This document shows, one piece after another, positions 46,685 through 55,748 of a stretch of DNA of 64,000 bases. The notes beneath the pieces are model-generated. The model ran no database searches. It was not told the origin of the DNA and saw nothing but the letters and a program-made list of their open reading frames with translations. Where the stretch lies: positions 124,001 through 188,000 of the forward strand of contig NZ_BMPP01000003.1 in assembly GCF_014647655.1 (NCBI RefSeq). Direction: 5' to 3'. How positions within the stretch are numbered: the stretch's first letter is position 1; each line of letters starts with the position of its first letter. The position numbers and the translations under genes are program-made. Origin of the DNA: Deinococcus malanensis. GTDB lineage: Bacteria > Deinococcota > Deinococci > Deinococcales > Deinococcaceae.

Positions 46685-47662
46685 ATGAAATCCTGCGTCC
46701 TGACGGTCGTTCTGCTTGGCCATGTCCTGAGTCCCCCAGCCCTGGCGCAGAGCGCCGCAGCCCTGGCCAGGGTGGACGCCGCTGATCTGAGCATTGCCAG
46801 GGCACGGGCCAAAGCCTATCCGGGAAGTTCCCTGAAGGTGGTGCGCACGCTGAACAACGGGGTGAACTACAGCCGGCAGGTGGTCTCGTACCAGTCGGAC
46901 GGCCTGACCATCTACGCCCTGCTCACCGTGCCCACAGGCACCGCTCCCAAAGGAGGCTGGCCGGCCATCGTGTTCAATCACGGCTACATCCCGCCCAAGG
47001 TCTACCGCACCACCGAGCGCTACGCGGCCTATCAGGACGCGTTTGCACGCGCGGGCTTCGTGACCCTGAAAAGTGATTACCGCGGACACGGCAGCAGTCA
47101 GGGCGAAGCGCTGGGTGCCTATTACACCCCGGGCTACACCACCGATGTCATGAACGCCCTGGGCAGTCTCAAAAAAGACTCCCGTGTCAATGGTGCACGT
47201 ATCGGAATGTGGGGGCATAGCATGGGCGGGTTCCTGACCCTGCGGGCCATGGTGATCGATCGCAGCGTGAAGGTAGGAGTGATCTGGGCCGGAGTGGTGG
47301 GCAATTACGACCAGATGATGAATAGCTGGAACAACCGGCCGCCCGCCACCATTCCGCAGCGGGTCCTGAACCTGCGCAGGCAGGCAGTGGCCAAGTATGG
47401 GACGCCTGACAAGAACCCCACCTTCTGGAATTCTCTCAGTGCCAACAGCTTTCTGAAGGACCTTGCAGGCCCGGTGCAGCTGCATATCGGGACCGCCGAT
47501 GCCGAGGTTCCGGTGGCCTTCCACGACAGCCTGGCTCAGCAGCTTCGCACGGCCGGGAAACCCGTGCAGCATTATGTCTATCCCGGAGATGACCATAACC
47601 TCAGCCGGAATCTGGGTGTGGCCCTGCAGCGGAGTGTGGCCTTCTTCCGCGCCCGGCTGTGA
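46685..47662 (+). CDS. Secreted alpha/beta hydrolase, copy 1
   Basis: A 325-residue serine hydrolase of the dipeptidyl-peptidase/dienelactone-hydrolase-like group. A signal peptide (residues 1-22, cleavage near ALAQS) exports it. The oxyanion region is VFNHGYIPP, a conserved SDYRGHGSSQGEA follows, the nucleophile Ser is in MWGHSMGGFLT (about residue 183), Asp lies in IGTADAEVP, and His in YPGDDHNLS. The substrate is unknown. Its stop overlaps the GTG start of the next paralogue. The ATG at 46685 is the one preceding the signal peptide; an upstream in-frame start has no support. Confidence 0.85.
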   Translation: MKSCVLTVVLLGHVLSPPALAQSAAALARVDAADLSIARARAKAYPGSSLKVVRTLNNGVNYSRQVVSYQSDGLTIYALLTVPTGTAPKGGWPAIVFNHGYIPPKVYRTTERYAAYQDAFARAGFVTLKSDYRGHGSSQGEALGAYYTPGYTTDVMNALGSLKKDSRVNGARIGMWGHSMGGFLTLRAMVIDRSVKVGVIWAGVVGNYDQMMNSWNNRPPATIPQRVLNLRRQAVAKYGTPDKNPTFWNSLSANSFLKDLAGPVQLHIGTADAEVPVAFHDSLAQQLRTAGKPVQHYVYPGDDHNLSRNLGVALQRSVAFFRARL

Positions 47663-48732
47663 GGGCTCTGCTGCGGCTGGTGCTGATGCTGCTGGTCCTG
47701 GGGGCTGGCTACGTCGCGCTGACCCGGCCAGACACGCTGCCCTTTTCCTTGCCCTGGCAGGCCTCGGGTCCAGAACCTGAACCGGGGGCTCCGTCTGCGG
47801 ACACCCCCGTGGAGAAGGACAACGGGACGCTGCGCACCGATCCTCTGGGCCGCGTGACCGATGAAGCCATGGAGGCGTTCGTGGCCCGGCAACCCATCAG
47901 CCTTCAGGCCCTGCGTGCCAGGGAGTATCCGGGAAGTTCCCTGAAGGTCAAGCGCTCCCTGCCCTCAGGCGTGAACTACAGCCGGCAGGTGGTCTCGTAC
48001 CAGTCGGACGGCCTGACCATCTATGCCCTGCTCACCGTGCCCACAGGCACCGCTCCCAAGGGCGGCTGGCCGGCCATCGTGTTCAATCACGGCTACATTC
48101 CGCCAGACGAGTACCGCACCACCGAACGCTACGTCGCCTATCAGGACGCGTTTGCACGCGCGGGCTTCGTGACCCTGAAAAGTGATTACCGCGGACACGG
48201 CAGCAGTCAGGGCGAAGCGCTGGGAGGTTACAACGACCCCGGCTACACCGTGGATGTGCTGAACGCCGCCACCAGCCTGAAGAAGGACCCGCGCGTCAAT
48301 CCGAAGCGGCTGGGACTGTGGGGCCACAGTATGGGCGGGCAGCTCAGCCTGCGGGCCCTTCTGGTGGATCCGGACCTCAAGGCGGCCTCCCTGTGGGCTG
48401 GTGTGGTGGCGGGGTACGACGTGCTGGCGACCGACTGGAACCGCTCGCCGGAGATGCCGGCCCCCGTGCTCGATGGCCTCAACCGGCGCTACCTGCGGCT
48501 GCTCAGCCCCAACAGTGCCTTAAAGGAGCTGCGCGGACGCCCCATACAGCTGCACCACGGCGCGGCGGACAAGGACGTGCCGTACAGCTTCCAGAAGGCC
48601 CTGGCGAGCGACCTGCGTGCGGCCGGGCAGCCGGTCGAGGCTTACCGGTACGAAGGAGACGACCACAACCTCAGCCAGAACCTGGGGGTGGCCCTGCAGC
48701 GCAGCGTGGCCTTTTTCAAGAAACACCTCTGA
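47659..48732 (+). CDS. Membrane-anchored alpha/beta hydrolase, copy 2
   Basis: A 357-residue paralogue of the preceding gene, from a GTG overlapping its stop (GTGA). Instead of a cleavable signal peptide it has an N-terminal anchor (LLRLVLMLLVLGAGYVAL) and a Pro/Glu-rich linker to about residue 75. The catalytic set is retained: LWGHSMGGQLS, HHGAADKDVP and YEGDDHNLS. Bases 47971-48224 are about 95% identical to 46862-47115 of copy 1, higher than the flanks, suggesting gene conversion. The ends of both proteins (NLGVALQRSVAFF) are also the same. Confidence 0.85.
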   Translation: MRALLRLVLMLLVLGAGYVALTRPDTLPFSLPWQASGPEPEPGAPSADTPVEKDNGTLRTDPLGRVTDEAMEAFVARQPISLQALRAREYPGSSLKVKRSLPSGVNYSRQVVSYQSDGLTIYALLTVPTGTAPKGGWPAIVFNHGYIPPDEYRTTERYVAYQDAFARAGFVTLKSDYRGHGSSQGEALGGYNDPGYTVDVLNAATSLKKDPRVNPKRLGLWGHSMGGQLSLRALLVDPDLKAASLWAGVVAGYDVLATDWNRSPEMPAPVLDGLNRRYLRLLSPNSALKELRGRPIQLHHGAADKDVPYSFQKALASDLRAAGQPVEAYRYEGDDHNLSQNLGVALQRSVAFFKKHL

Positions 48733-49955
48733 ACGCGGCATGCTGCATCTGCTGTCCCTGCTCGGTCGACTCGAAGCGCCCGCTGCTTTCCACCAGCCAG
48801 CCGGCGCGCAGGGCGTGCGTCAGGGCCGGAGCGACCAGCGCTGGGGTCTACTCCAGGCGGCTGGCAAGTTCCGCAGCGGTGGGCGCCAGCATCTGACCAT
48901 GCAGGGCCGTGAGCAGTAGCCGGGCGCTGAATTCCTGGCGTTGACGCGAGCGCCGCCGGAGGGTGGCCACCAGCCCCTGCAGCGGTGAAAACAGGACGCA
49001 GCCCACGAAGGTCACGCCCAGCACGGTGGCGATCATGCCGGCGATGCTGCTGTTCAGCCACACAGACAGGCCGTAGCCGGCGGCGCTGGCCAGCACCCCG
49101 ATGCCCATGGAGAGCCCCAGCATGACCGCCAGCCGCTGCGTCAGCAGGAAGGCACAGGCCGGCGGAATAATCACAAGGCCACGATCAGCACCGCGCCCAC
49201 AGACTGAAAGGCGCCCACGGTGGAGGAGGACAGCAGGGTCATCAGGGCGTAGTGCAGGGCGGCGGGGGCAAAGCCCAGGGTGGCAGCCAGTCCGCTGTCG
49301 AAGGTAGAGACTTTCAGTTCCTTGAACAGCACTGTGACGAAGAGAAAGTTCAGCGCGGCCAGCCCGCCCATCAGCAGCAGCGACTCGGGAACCTCGCGCC
49401 CCCCAGCATCAGGGTATTGAGCGGCGCGTAGGCAATCTCGCCGTACAGTACGGCGTCAAGGTCCAGATGAACGTCACGGAAATACAGCGAGAACAGCAGC
49501 GGAAATACCACCCCGATGGCCGCGTCGGCCATGACGCGCCCGCTGCGCTCCAGCAGCTGCACGCTGCCCACGGTCTGCAAGCCGATCATCACGGCCACCA
49601 CAGCCAGAGACGTCAGCAGCGCTCCGAGCCGCCCGGTGGGATAGCCCAGCGTCGCGGCGTAGGTCGGATCGAAACTCAGCAGCTTGAATTCCTTGAACAG
49701 CACAAACACAGTTCCCAGCCCGATTCCGGCCAGCGCCGCCATAACCGTCACGTCTGCGGCGACAATGGTGGCGGCCTGCCCGAACAGAAACTTGTCCAGC
49801 CCAGCCTGATTGGCATTGTTGCCTGCCTGAATGAAGGTCAGCAGCGTAATGCCGAAACCGAAAAATCCTGACAGTACGGTGCCCAGTGCCGCATCTTCCG
49901 ACAGCCGGGTCTAGCGCAGAACGGCCTGCACCGCCAGCGCGCCGAGCCAGGTCCT
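48716..49955 (-). pseudogene. Remnants of two Mn/Zn ABC transporter permeases (ABC-3 family)
   Basis: On the minus strand, pieces of two TroC/TroD-type permeases follow each other. The first starts mid-protein with ALAVQAVLR-stop-TRLSEDAALG, then SFDPTYAATLGYPTGRLGAL and LQTVG. There it jumps into the second permease (RVMADAAIGVV, VHLDLDAVLYGEIAYAPLNT), shifts frame near 49371 (MGGLAALNFLFVTVLFKELK, FDSGLAATLGFAPAALHYAL) and continues IIPPACAFLLTQRL. A TAG near 48848 interrupts its C-terminal winged-helix-like tail (LASRLE-stop-TPALVAPALTHALRAG). Both internal stops sit where Trp (TGG) is expected. ATPase and binding-protein genes are gone. Confidence 0.8.
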
Positions 49956-50212
49956 ATCACTGGACTGACGAGAAGTGGCAGGCGAGACCAGGGACCCGGC
50001 CCTGCAGAGCATCGCACGGCGAAGGCCAGAGGGGCTGCTTTCTCCAATTTGCGCCCTGACCACAGATGTCAGAAGGTGGGGTGGGTGCCCGAGCGCTCCG
50101 GTTGCAGACCGTTTGGTGTGCTGAGGCATACCGGCGAGGAGGTGTCCCCAGACCCCTCTGGCCGGAAAACCGTACCCGGCTCCTCGTGAGCGCCTTGGGG
50201 TGCCCGGTACAC
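49956..50212. other. Intergenic region after the cyclic-di-GMP gene
   Basis: About 260 bases with no gene. Short frames here have no similarity. It probably includes lost N-terminal sequence of the permease remnant. Confidence 0.4.
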
Positions 50213-53200
50213 TCAGGCTGAGTCGAAGCTGGCCGCGTCCGCCGGGCGCGACAGGTAGTAGCCCTGGGCATGGGTACAGCCCAGGCCCTGCAACACATCC
50301 AGTTCACGCTGTTCCTCGACACCTTCGGCCACCACGCTGATCTCCAGCCGCTGTCCCAGCAGCACCACGGCCGACAGCAGGGCCTGCCGGCGCGGCTCGC
50401 GGTACACCCCCCGGACGAACGCCCGATCCACCTTCAGGGCGTCGATCGGCAGGCGCGACAGCACCGCCAGGCTGGAGAATCCGGTTCCAAAGTCGTCCAT
50501 GGCGACGCCAACTCCGCGCCTGCGCAGACCCTGCAGCTGCCCGATCACGAAGTCGAGCTGCTGGATGACCACCGCCTCGGTAATTTCAAGGGTCAGCTGT
50601 CGGGGATGCGCCCCGGTGGAGACGAGCAGCTGTTCGACCTGGCCCACGAAATCAGGCCGCATCAACTGGGTCGCGCTGACATTCACGTTGACGGTGACCC
50701 GCCGGGACCACCGCGCGGACCACGCCACGCTCTGCTGCAGGGCACGCTGCATGACGAACTGCCCGAGTTCATTGATCAGCCCGCTTTCCTCGGCGACCCG
50801 TATAAATTCCAGCGGGCTGACGGGGCCCAGTTCTGCATCGGTCCAGCGCGCCAGGGCTTCGAAGGTGCTCCACTCGTCGCAGCCCAGTTCTACGATCGGC
50901 TGATAGGAAACGTCCAGTTCGCCTTCCTGCAGGGCGCGGCGCAGCCTGCGCTCTACCTGGATGCGCCGGTCCTGCGCCGCAGCGAGGCTGGGGGAGAAGG
51001 CCTGCCACAGCCCGGCCCCCTGGCGCTTGGCTTCACCCAGCGCGAGGCCCGCATTCCTGGGCAGATCCTGAACCGCGGCGCCCCCCTGACCGGTCGCGCA
51101 CACGCCGACGCTGGCGGTGACCTGCAGTTCGATGCCATGGACACTGAGCTGCCCGTTCAGGACGTCCAGGACTTCCTGAGCTACCGTGCTCACGTCCACC
51201 CGGTCCATGGCATTCAGGTCCAGGATCAGTCCAAATTCGTCTCCAGCCAGACGGGTCACGATACCGCGCCCCCTGACGAGATCTGACAGGCGCTCAGCGA
51301 ACGACCGCAGCAGCGCGTCGCCGACCTGCTGACCGTAGCTGTCGTTGACCAGCTTGAACTGATCGACGTCCACCAGCAGGACGGCGGCATGGACAGGGGT
51401 CCATTTCTCGGTGGTGGCCAACTGCTCCAGGACCCGCCGGAACACACGCCGGTTGGGCAGACCGGTCAGCTCGTCCTGCTGGGCCTGAACCTCCAGCTGC
51501 TGGCGCAGGGTATAAGACTCGGTAATGTCGGTCAGGGACATCACCACGCCCTGCAGGTCTTCGCCTTCAGTGATCGGGATGGCATTGACAGAAAGCCACC
51601 TGCTGGTGCCCCCCGTGACCACACAGACCACCTCGTTTCTGACGGGTTGCCGGGTGTGCAGAGCCAGGACCGCCGGATACCGGTCAGGAGGCACCGTAAA
51701 TCCGGCCGTATCGGTGATTTCCCAGTGGCGGTCGAGCACCGACCCCAGCGGGCCATCGTCCGGGAGGCCCAGCAGGCGCCGGGCCGGCTGATTGGCCGAG
51801 ACGATCCGACCCCGGCTGCTGATCAGTACCACGCCCTCTTCCAGTGCGCTCAGAATGGTCCGGCCATGCTCCTCGTTGCGCTCGAGAGCGCCTTGCAGCT
51901 GTGCACGTTGTAGTGCCTGCGCCAGGTGGGGCTGGAGCCACCGCAGCTGATCGAGCGTCTGATCCGGCAGGTCCTGGTTCCCGGCAAACGCCAGGGCCAG
52001 CAACGCCACCAATTCCTGCTGGTGGTGGAGCGGCACCAGCAGAATCTCGCCCTGTTGCTCGATGATGCCTTCAGGCAGCAGGTTGGGGCGGGTGCCCCGG
52101 GCCAGGATGTCGCGCAGCCAGACCGGCTCTCCGCTGGCCACGCCCTGCCCCAGCGGCGTTCCGTCCACCACAGTGAATTCACTCAGGTGGTGCCGGAGTT
52201 CGTCCGGGACTTCCCGGGCGGCAAGTATCCGCATGGTCGTCCTGTTCCTGGACACCCCAGCCAGCAGGGCGCGCTGCGCCCCGGTCCTTTGGACCACTTC
52301 GGCCAGTGTGGTCTCGTAAACCTCACGGGCCGAGCTGGTCCGGTTGAGCTTCAGGAGCACCTCTCGCGTGGCGGTTTCCCGCAGCTGATGCTGATACGCG
52401 TCGGTCACGTCCTGAACAGTTCCCATCCAGGACAGAACCTCACCGGCCTCTCCAAGCACAGGAACGGCCTGAGCCACGACCTGCCGGTACACGCCGCGGG
52501 CGGTCATCAGGCGTCCCTGCATGGCGAACCGTCCGCCGCCACGCAGGCCTTCTTGAATCGCGTTCAGAACAGCAGGCCGGTCGTCGGGATGCACCGCGGT
52601 CATGTACCCCTGACCACGGTACTCACGGAAGGTCTGGCCGGTGAAAGCCTCCCAGGTGGGCATGTTCCGCACGACCTGAAAGTTACTCTCGGTTTCCCAC
52701 AGGATGGCGCTGGTCGACTCCAGAAGGGTCCGGTACCGGCTCTCGTTGCGCCGCGCCTCGTCGGCCAGCTGCGTGCGCTCGATGGCTCCGGCCATGTGGG
52801 TGCACAGCAGCATCATCTGGCTGCGTCCCGGTAGTCCGAGTGTTCCACGTTCGTGCAGGCTGAGCAGAAGCACGCCTATCACGCCTCGACTGGCCTGCAG
52901 GGGAACCACCACCAGTTCCTGAGTTCCCTCGGCCAGCGGAAGGTCGGTGTAACGGGCCAGACATTCCTCGCGGCTCAGGATCAGCAGTTCGCCACTGTGG
53001 AACACCTCGGTAGCTGGGCATTGCATCTGTAACGGAACCTGCAGGAAGGGTGCAAGGATCGCCTCGTCATAATCCACTGCGTAGCGGACCTCCAGGCAGT
53101 CCCGCGCCGGATCGTGAAGTGCCAGCAGGACCCCGTAGGCTTCCTGATGAAGATGCCGAATGAAGGTTTCGACCATGGCATCCAGACCGGGCGCTGCGTT

Positions 53201-53575
53201 CAGCTCCTGGGTCAGCTGCAACAGGCGGGCCGTGTTCTGGCCCGGGTCCCACGGCCCCGGCTCCACCTCACACAGCTCTAAATGCACCTCGGCCCCGTCC
53301 GGCGTCGGGGCGACCCGGGTAAACAGCCTGCCGCTCCCACTGTGGGCCGGCGCCGACAGCAGGGCCGGCTGACCACTCTGCCACACCTGACCAAGTGCCC
53401 GGCCCACTGCCGTATTCGGCGGGAACACCTCCTGCCAGCACCGACCGAGCCCGCATCCCACCTGCGCCAGAAGGTCGTGGGCAACCCGGTCCATGATGGT
53501 GACCCGCCCTTCGCGGTTCAGCGCCACGTATCCGCTCAGGATCCCCGTGAAGATATTGTGGTCCTGGGCACTCAT
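50213..53575 (-). CDS. GAF/PAS sensor with GGDEF and EAL domains (cyclic-di-GMP turnover)
   Basis: A 1120-residue soluble signalling protein. In order: a PAS-like start (residues 1-100), a GAF-like domain (about 120-275), PAS with PAC (about 290-415; YRTLLESTSAILWETE, WMGTVQDVTD), a second GAF (about 430-570), another PAS (about 590-710), GGDEF (about 715-880) and EAL (about 890-1115). The GGDEF site reads RLAGDEFG, one residue off consensus. The EAL site is intact: TFEALARW, NVSATQLM, LEITEAVV, MDDFGTGFSSL, VAEGVEEQ and GYYLSRP. It can therefore degrade c-di-GMP and may also make it. ATG 53575 is where similarity starts; the longer frame lacks support. Confidence 0.9.
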   Translation of the reverse strand: MSAQDHNIFTGILSGYVALNREGRVTIMDRVAHDLLAQVGCGLGRCWQEVFPPNTAVGRALGQVWQSGQPALLSAPAHSGSGRLFTRVAPTPDGAEVHLELCEVEPGPWDPGQNTARLLQLTQELNAAPGLDAMVETFIRHLHQEAYGVLLALHDPARDCLEVRYAVDYDEAILAPFLQVPLQMQCPATEVFHSGELLILSREECLARYTDLPLAEGTQELVVVPLQASRGVIGVLLLSLHERGTLGLPGRSQMMLLCTHMAGAIERTQLADEARRNESRYRTLLESTSAILWETESNFQVVRNMPTWEAFTGQTFREYRGQGYMTAVHPDDRPAVLNAIQEGLRGGGRFAMQGRLMTARGVYRQVVAQAVPVLGEAGEVLSWMGTVQDVTDAYQHQLRETATREVLLKLNRTSSAREVYETTLAEVVQRTGAQRALLAGVSRNRTTMRILAAREVPDELRHHLSEFTVVDGTPLGQGVASGEPVWLRDILARGTRPNLLPEGIIEQQGEILLVPLHHQQELVALLALAFAGNQDLPDQTLDQLRWLQPHLAQALQRAQLQGALERNEEHGRTILSALEEGVVLISSRGRIVSANQPARRLLGLPDDGPLGSVLDRHWEITDTAGFTVPPDRYPAVLALHTRQPVRNEVVCVVTGGTSRWLSVNAIPITEGEDLQGVVMSLTDITESYTLRQQLEVQAQQDELTGLPNRRVFRRVLEQLATTEKWTPVHAAVLLVDVDQFKLVNDSYGQQVGDALLRSFAERLSDLVRGRGIVTRLAGDEFGLILDLNAMDRVDVSTVAQEVLDVLNGQLSVHGIELQVTASVGVCATGQGGAAVQDLPRNAGLALGEAKRQGAGLWQAFSPSLAAAQDRRIQVERRLRRALQEGELDVSYQPIVELGCDEWSTFEALARWTDAELGPVSPLEFIRVAEESGLINELGQFVMQRALQQSVAWSARWSRRVTVNVNVSATQLMRPDFVGQVEQLLVSTGAHPRQLTLEITEAVVIQQLDFVIGQLQGLRRRGVGVAMDDFGTGFSSLAVLSRLPIDALKVDRAFVRGVYREPRRQALLSAVVLLGQRLEISVVAEGVEEQRELDVLQGLGCTHAQGYYLSRPADAASFDSA

Positions 53576-54274
53576 CTGGTTTCCATCAGCTTCCCTATGC
53601 CGAATACTGGCACAGTGGCGCGGCTGTGATCCGTGAAATTTCCTGTTATGGCCACAGCCACCTGGGAAGCTGTCGACCATCGTGACTGCGTACGCACTGC
53701 CCCCGCACAGTCCGTGGCCGCGAGTTCCTGGCCAGGTGATGGAGCGTCGTCGAGAGCCTGCTCGACAGAGAGGCTGCGCGGGCTGACTGACATCTCTCGC
53801 CACAATAGCGAAGAAGTGCGTGGAGCATGACCAGTCACACGGTAGGGCGCCGGACGAAAAGATGTACCGTGATTCCGTGGCCGGAAGTGCGTGAACCAGC
53901 GCCTGAAAGGCCCAACTGACGTGAAGTCGTCCAGATGGATGACGATCGGATACTCAGGAAATGCAGGTCTTCTGATCGGCATGTGGTCAGCTCGTTTCGA
54001 GTGACTGCTTCGAGTCCTGTCGTGCACCAGGAAAGTGCTGGGCAGTATGGTGATGTCCCAGGCGGATTCGTCAGGTTAAGAACGCCTATGGGCTCCCTCT
54101 GGGCGCCCTGCATGCGAAGCTCATGTGTCGCTAGAGCGCATCCCCGACCCTGGGCAGAGAGCCAGAAGTGGACTGCGCGTCACGGTCCTCCTTCTGCTCT
54201 ACCAAGATTCACGGGCGTACCTTCCTTGCCCCGCCGCCTACCCCAAGATCCGTGACCTGGAAAAGGAGGAGCTC
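53576..54274. other. Long stretch without supported gene
   Basis: About 700 bases. Reading frames here (up to 150 codons) are Arg/Ser/Pro-rich and resemble nothing, and codon use does not fit the neighbours. No tRNA, CRISPR or insertion-sequence end was recognised. It may hold promoters for the cyclic-di-GMP gene and the small-protein cluster. Confidence 0.4.
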
Positions 54275-54367
54275 ATGATAAGACGCGCCGCTGAACCCCC
54301 TTTCCTGAGGATGGGTCGCCTGGATCTGACCGTGTCGGATCAGACTGATGGGTTGGGGCGGATGTAG
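54275..54367 (+). CDS. Candidate 30-residue peptide with strong ribosome site
   Basis: AAGGAGGAG lies six bases before an ATG at 54275, the strongest ribosome site in this stretch. The frame MIRRAAEPPFLRMGRLDLTV ... GLGRM ends at 54367. It is not recognisable and could be a leader peptide for the downstream cluster or a decayed gene start. Confidence 0.3.
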   Translation: MIRRAAEPPFLRMGRLDLTVSDQTDGLGRM

Positions 54368-54560
54368 AGCCCCGGAAAGCACCTCGCCCTTGTGCAGCCC
54401 TTCCGGATATCTGCCTCATTCGTCTGTTCATCGTTATGGCTTTGAGTGCTTAAAAGCCAGGAGGAGGATTCGTCGCTTTGCAAGACACCACGACGTCAGG
54501 CATACAGGAACTCCCCGCTCCGCCGCAGCGCGGCCCTCGTCTTCCCGGGAAGGTGACTTT

Positions 54561-54755
54561 ATGAAACTGTCCACCGTCTTTTACACCCTCGGCTTTGCCT
54601 CGATCGCCCTGAGCGCGTCACAGTTTCTGACCAGTGAGAGCGCCGACAAGGAGCGCAATGGCCTGTTTATCGGTCACTGGCCGCCCACGCTGTTCCTGCT
54701 CGGCAAAATCGCTGAGGACCGTGAACGCCAGAGCAGCCTCCAGCAGTCTTCGTGA
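54561..54755 (+). CDS. Small single-span membrane protein, 64 aa
   Basis: Begins MKLSTVFYTLGFASIALSAS, one hydrophobic helix (residues 4-20), followed by a polar tail FLTSESADKERNGLFIGHWP and a short second hydrophobic patch PPTLFLLGKIA. AAGGTGA precedes the ATG. No named family, but the pattern 'ADKERNGLFIGHWPPTLFLLG' reads as conserved. It heads a run of small same-strand genes (DUF2243, DUF2171, MBL), spacing 33 bases to the next. Confidence 0.6.
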   Translation: MKLSTVFYTLGFASIALSASQFLTSESADKERNGLFIGHWPPTLFLLGKIAEDRERQSSLQQSS

Positions 54756-54788
54756 CCCCGGCCGGTTCCAGCCCGACCCTGAGAACCC

Positions 54789-55262
54789 ATGTCATCTGAG
54801 ACCACTCTGCAGCACCACAGGCTACCCCGGTGGATGACCGGTGGAGTTCTTCTGGGTTTGGGCCTGGGGGGCTTTTTCGACGGCATTGTGCTGCATCAGA
54901 TTCTGCAGTGGCATCACCTGATCAGCGCGCGCCATCCCCCCGACAGCCTGGGGGCCCTCCAAGACAACACCCTGCTCGACGGGCTTTTTCATGCGGCAAC
55001 CTACCTGTTCACAGCGGTGGGTATCTGGCTGGTCTGGAAAAACGCGCCGGCACAACGGGACACTGCCACCTTCGTCGGAACCCTGCTTGTGGGCTGGGGG
55101 CTCTTCAACGTTATCGAGGGACTGATCAACCATCAGATCCTCGGCCTGCACCATGTCCGGCCCGGGCCCGGCCAGCTGGCCTACGACCTTGGATTTCTGG
55201 TCTGGGGCGCGTTCATGCTTGCCGCTGGCCTGCGGCTTATTCGCTCCCGCCAAATGAGCTGA
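54789..55262 (+). CDS. DUF2243 membrane protein
   Basis: A 157-residue protein with about four transmembrane helices. The diagnostic block GGFFDGIVLHQILQWHHLIS (residues 27-46) and later FNVIEGLINHQILGLHHVRP are both His-rich and typical of DUF2243. Function unknown; conserved histidines in membrane helices suggest metal or heme binding. Often found near stress-type small proteins and cytochrome c oxidase assembly genes; here it is followed by DUF2171 and MBL genes. Confidence 0.85.
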   Translation: MSSETTLQHHRLPRWMTGGVLLGLGLGGFFDGIVLHQILQWHHLISARHPPDSLGALQDNTLLDGLFHAATYLFTAVGIWLVWKNAPAQRDTATFVGTLLVGWGLFNVIEGLINHQILGLHHVRPGPGQLAYDLGFLVWGAFMLAAGLRLIRSRQMS

Positions 55263-55287
55263 GCCGGACCTTCGACCAAGGAGACCT

Positions 55288-55512
55288 ATGACGCACTCTG
55301 AACATGATCAGCATCCGAATCTTCAGCCTGGAATGGACGTGGTCTGCGCCGACGGCTATGTCCACGGACAGGTCATCAGCACTTCCGGACCCTACCTGCA
55401 GACCACGGACCCCGACGGCCGGGCCCACCACCTGCCCCTGTCTGCTGTTGACCGGGTGGATACCCAGGTTCATCTGAAAATGACGCACCAGGAGCTGATC
55501 AACGCCCTGTAG
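55288..55512 (+). CDS. DUF2171 small protein, 74 aa
   Basis: A small soluble protein. LQPGMDVVCADGYVHGQVIS and GRAHHLPLSAVDRVDTQVHL match the DUF2171 / PRC-barrel-like pattern (a sheet-forming domain with 'xVxxxDG..G.V' and 'H.IP...V..VD'). AAGGAG stands before the ATG. Function unknown; it is often abundant in stress-response clusters. Confidence 0.75.
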   Translation: MTHSEHDQHPNLQPGMDVVCADGYVHGQVISTSGPYLQTTDPDGRAHHLPLSAVDRVDTQVHLKMTHQELINAL

Positions 55513-55748
55513 CCCGCTGATTCCATCTCTCTGCCCTGGCCGGTCTGGGAGCCTGCGCGGTCGCCGGCTGACACTCCAGCAGCAGCGTATAGAGGGCCAG
55601 GCCTTTCAGAAAGCATTTTTCTGCTTCCCGATGGACCGGTGCCTAATGGACCCGCTCAGCAATTTCAGCACGTTTCCAGCTTGCCCTCCGGCGTGAGGTC
55701 ATGCGCACACTGCCCGATTTTCTTCAACCCATCAGGAGGTCTCTGCTC

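Noticed and set aside
53572..54027. 151-codon minus-strand frame upstream of the GGDEF-EAL gene
   Set aside because: Arg/Ser-rich, no similarity, no ribosome site, and it overlaps the start of the confirmed gene.
53994..54040. tRNA-like T-loop sequence TTCGAGTCC followed by CACCA
   Set aside because: The flanking bases do not form the 5-bp T stem and no acceptor or anticodon arms fit.
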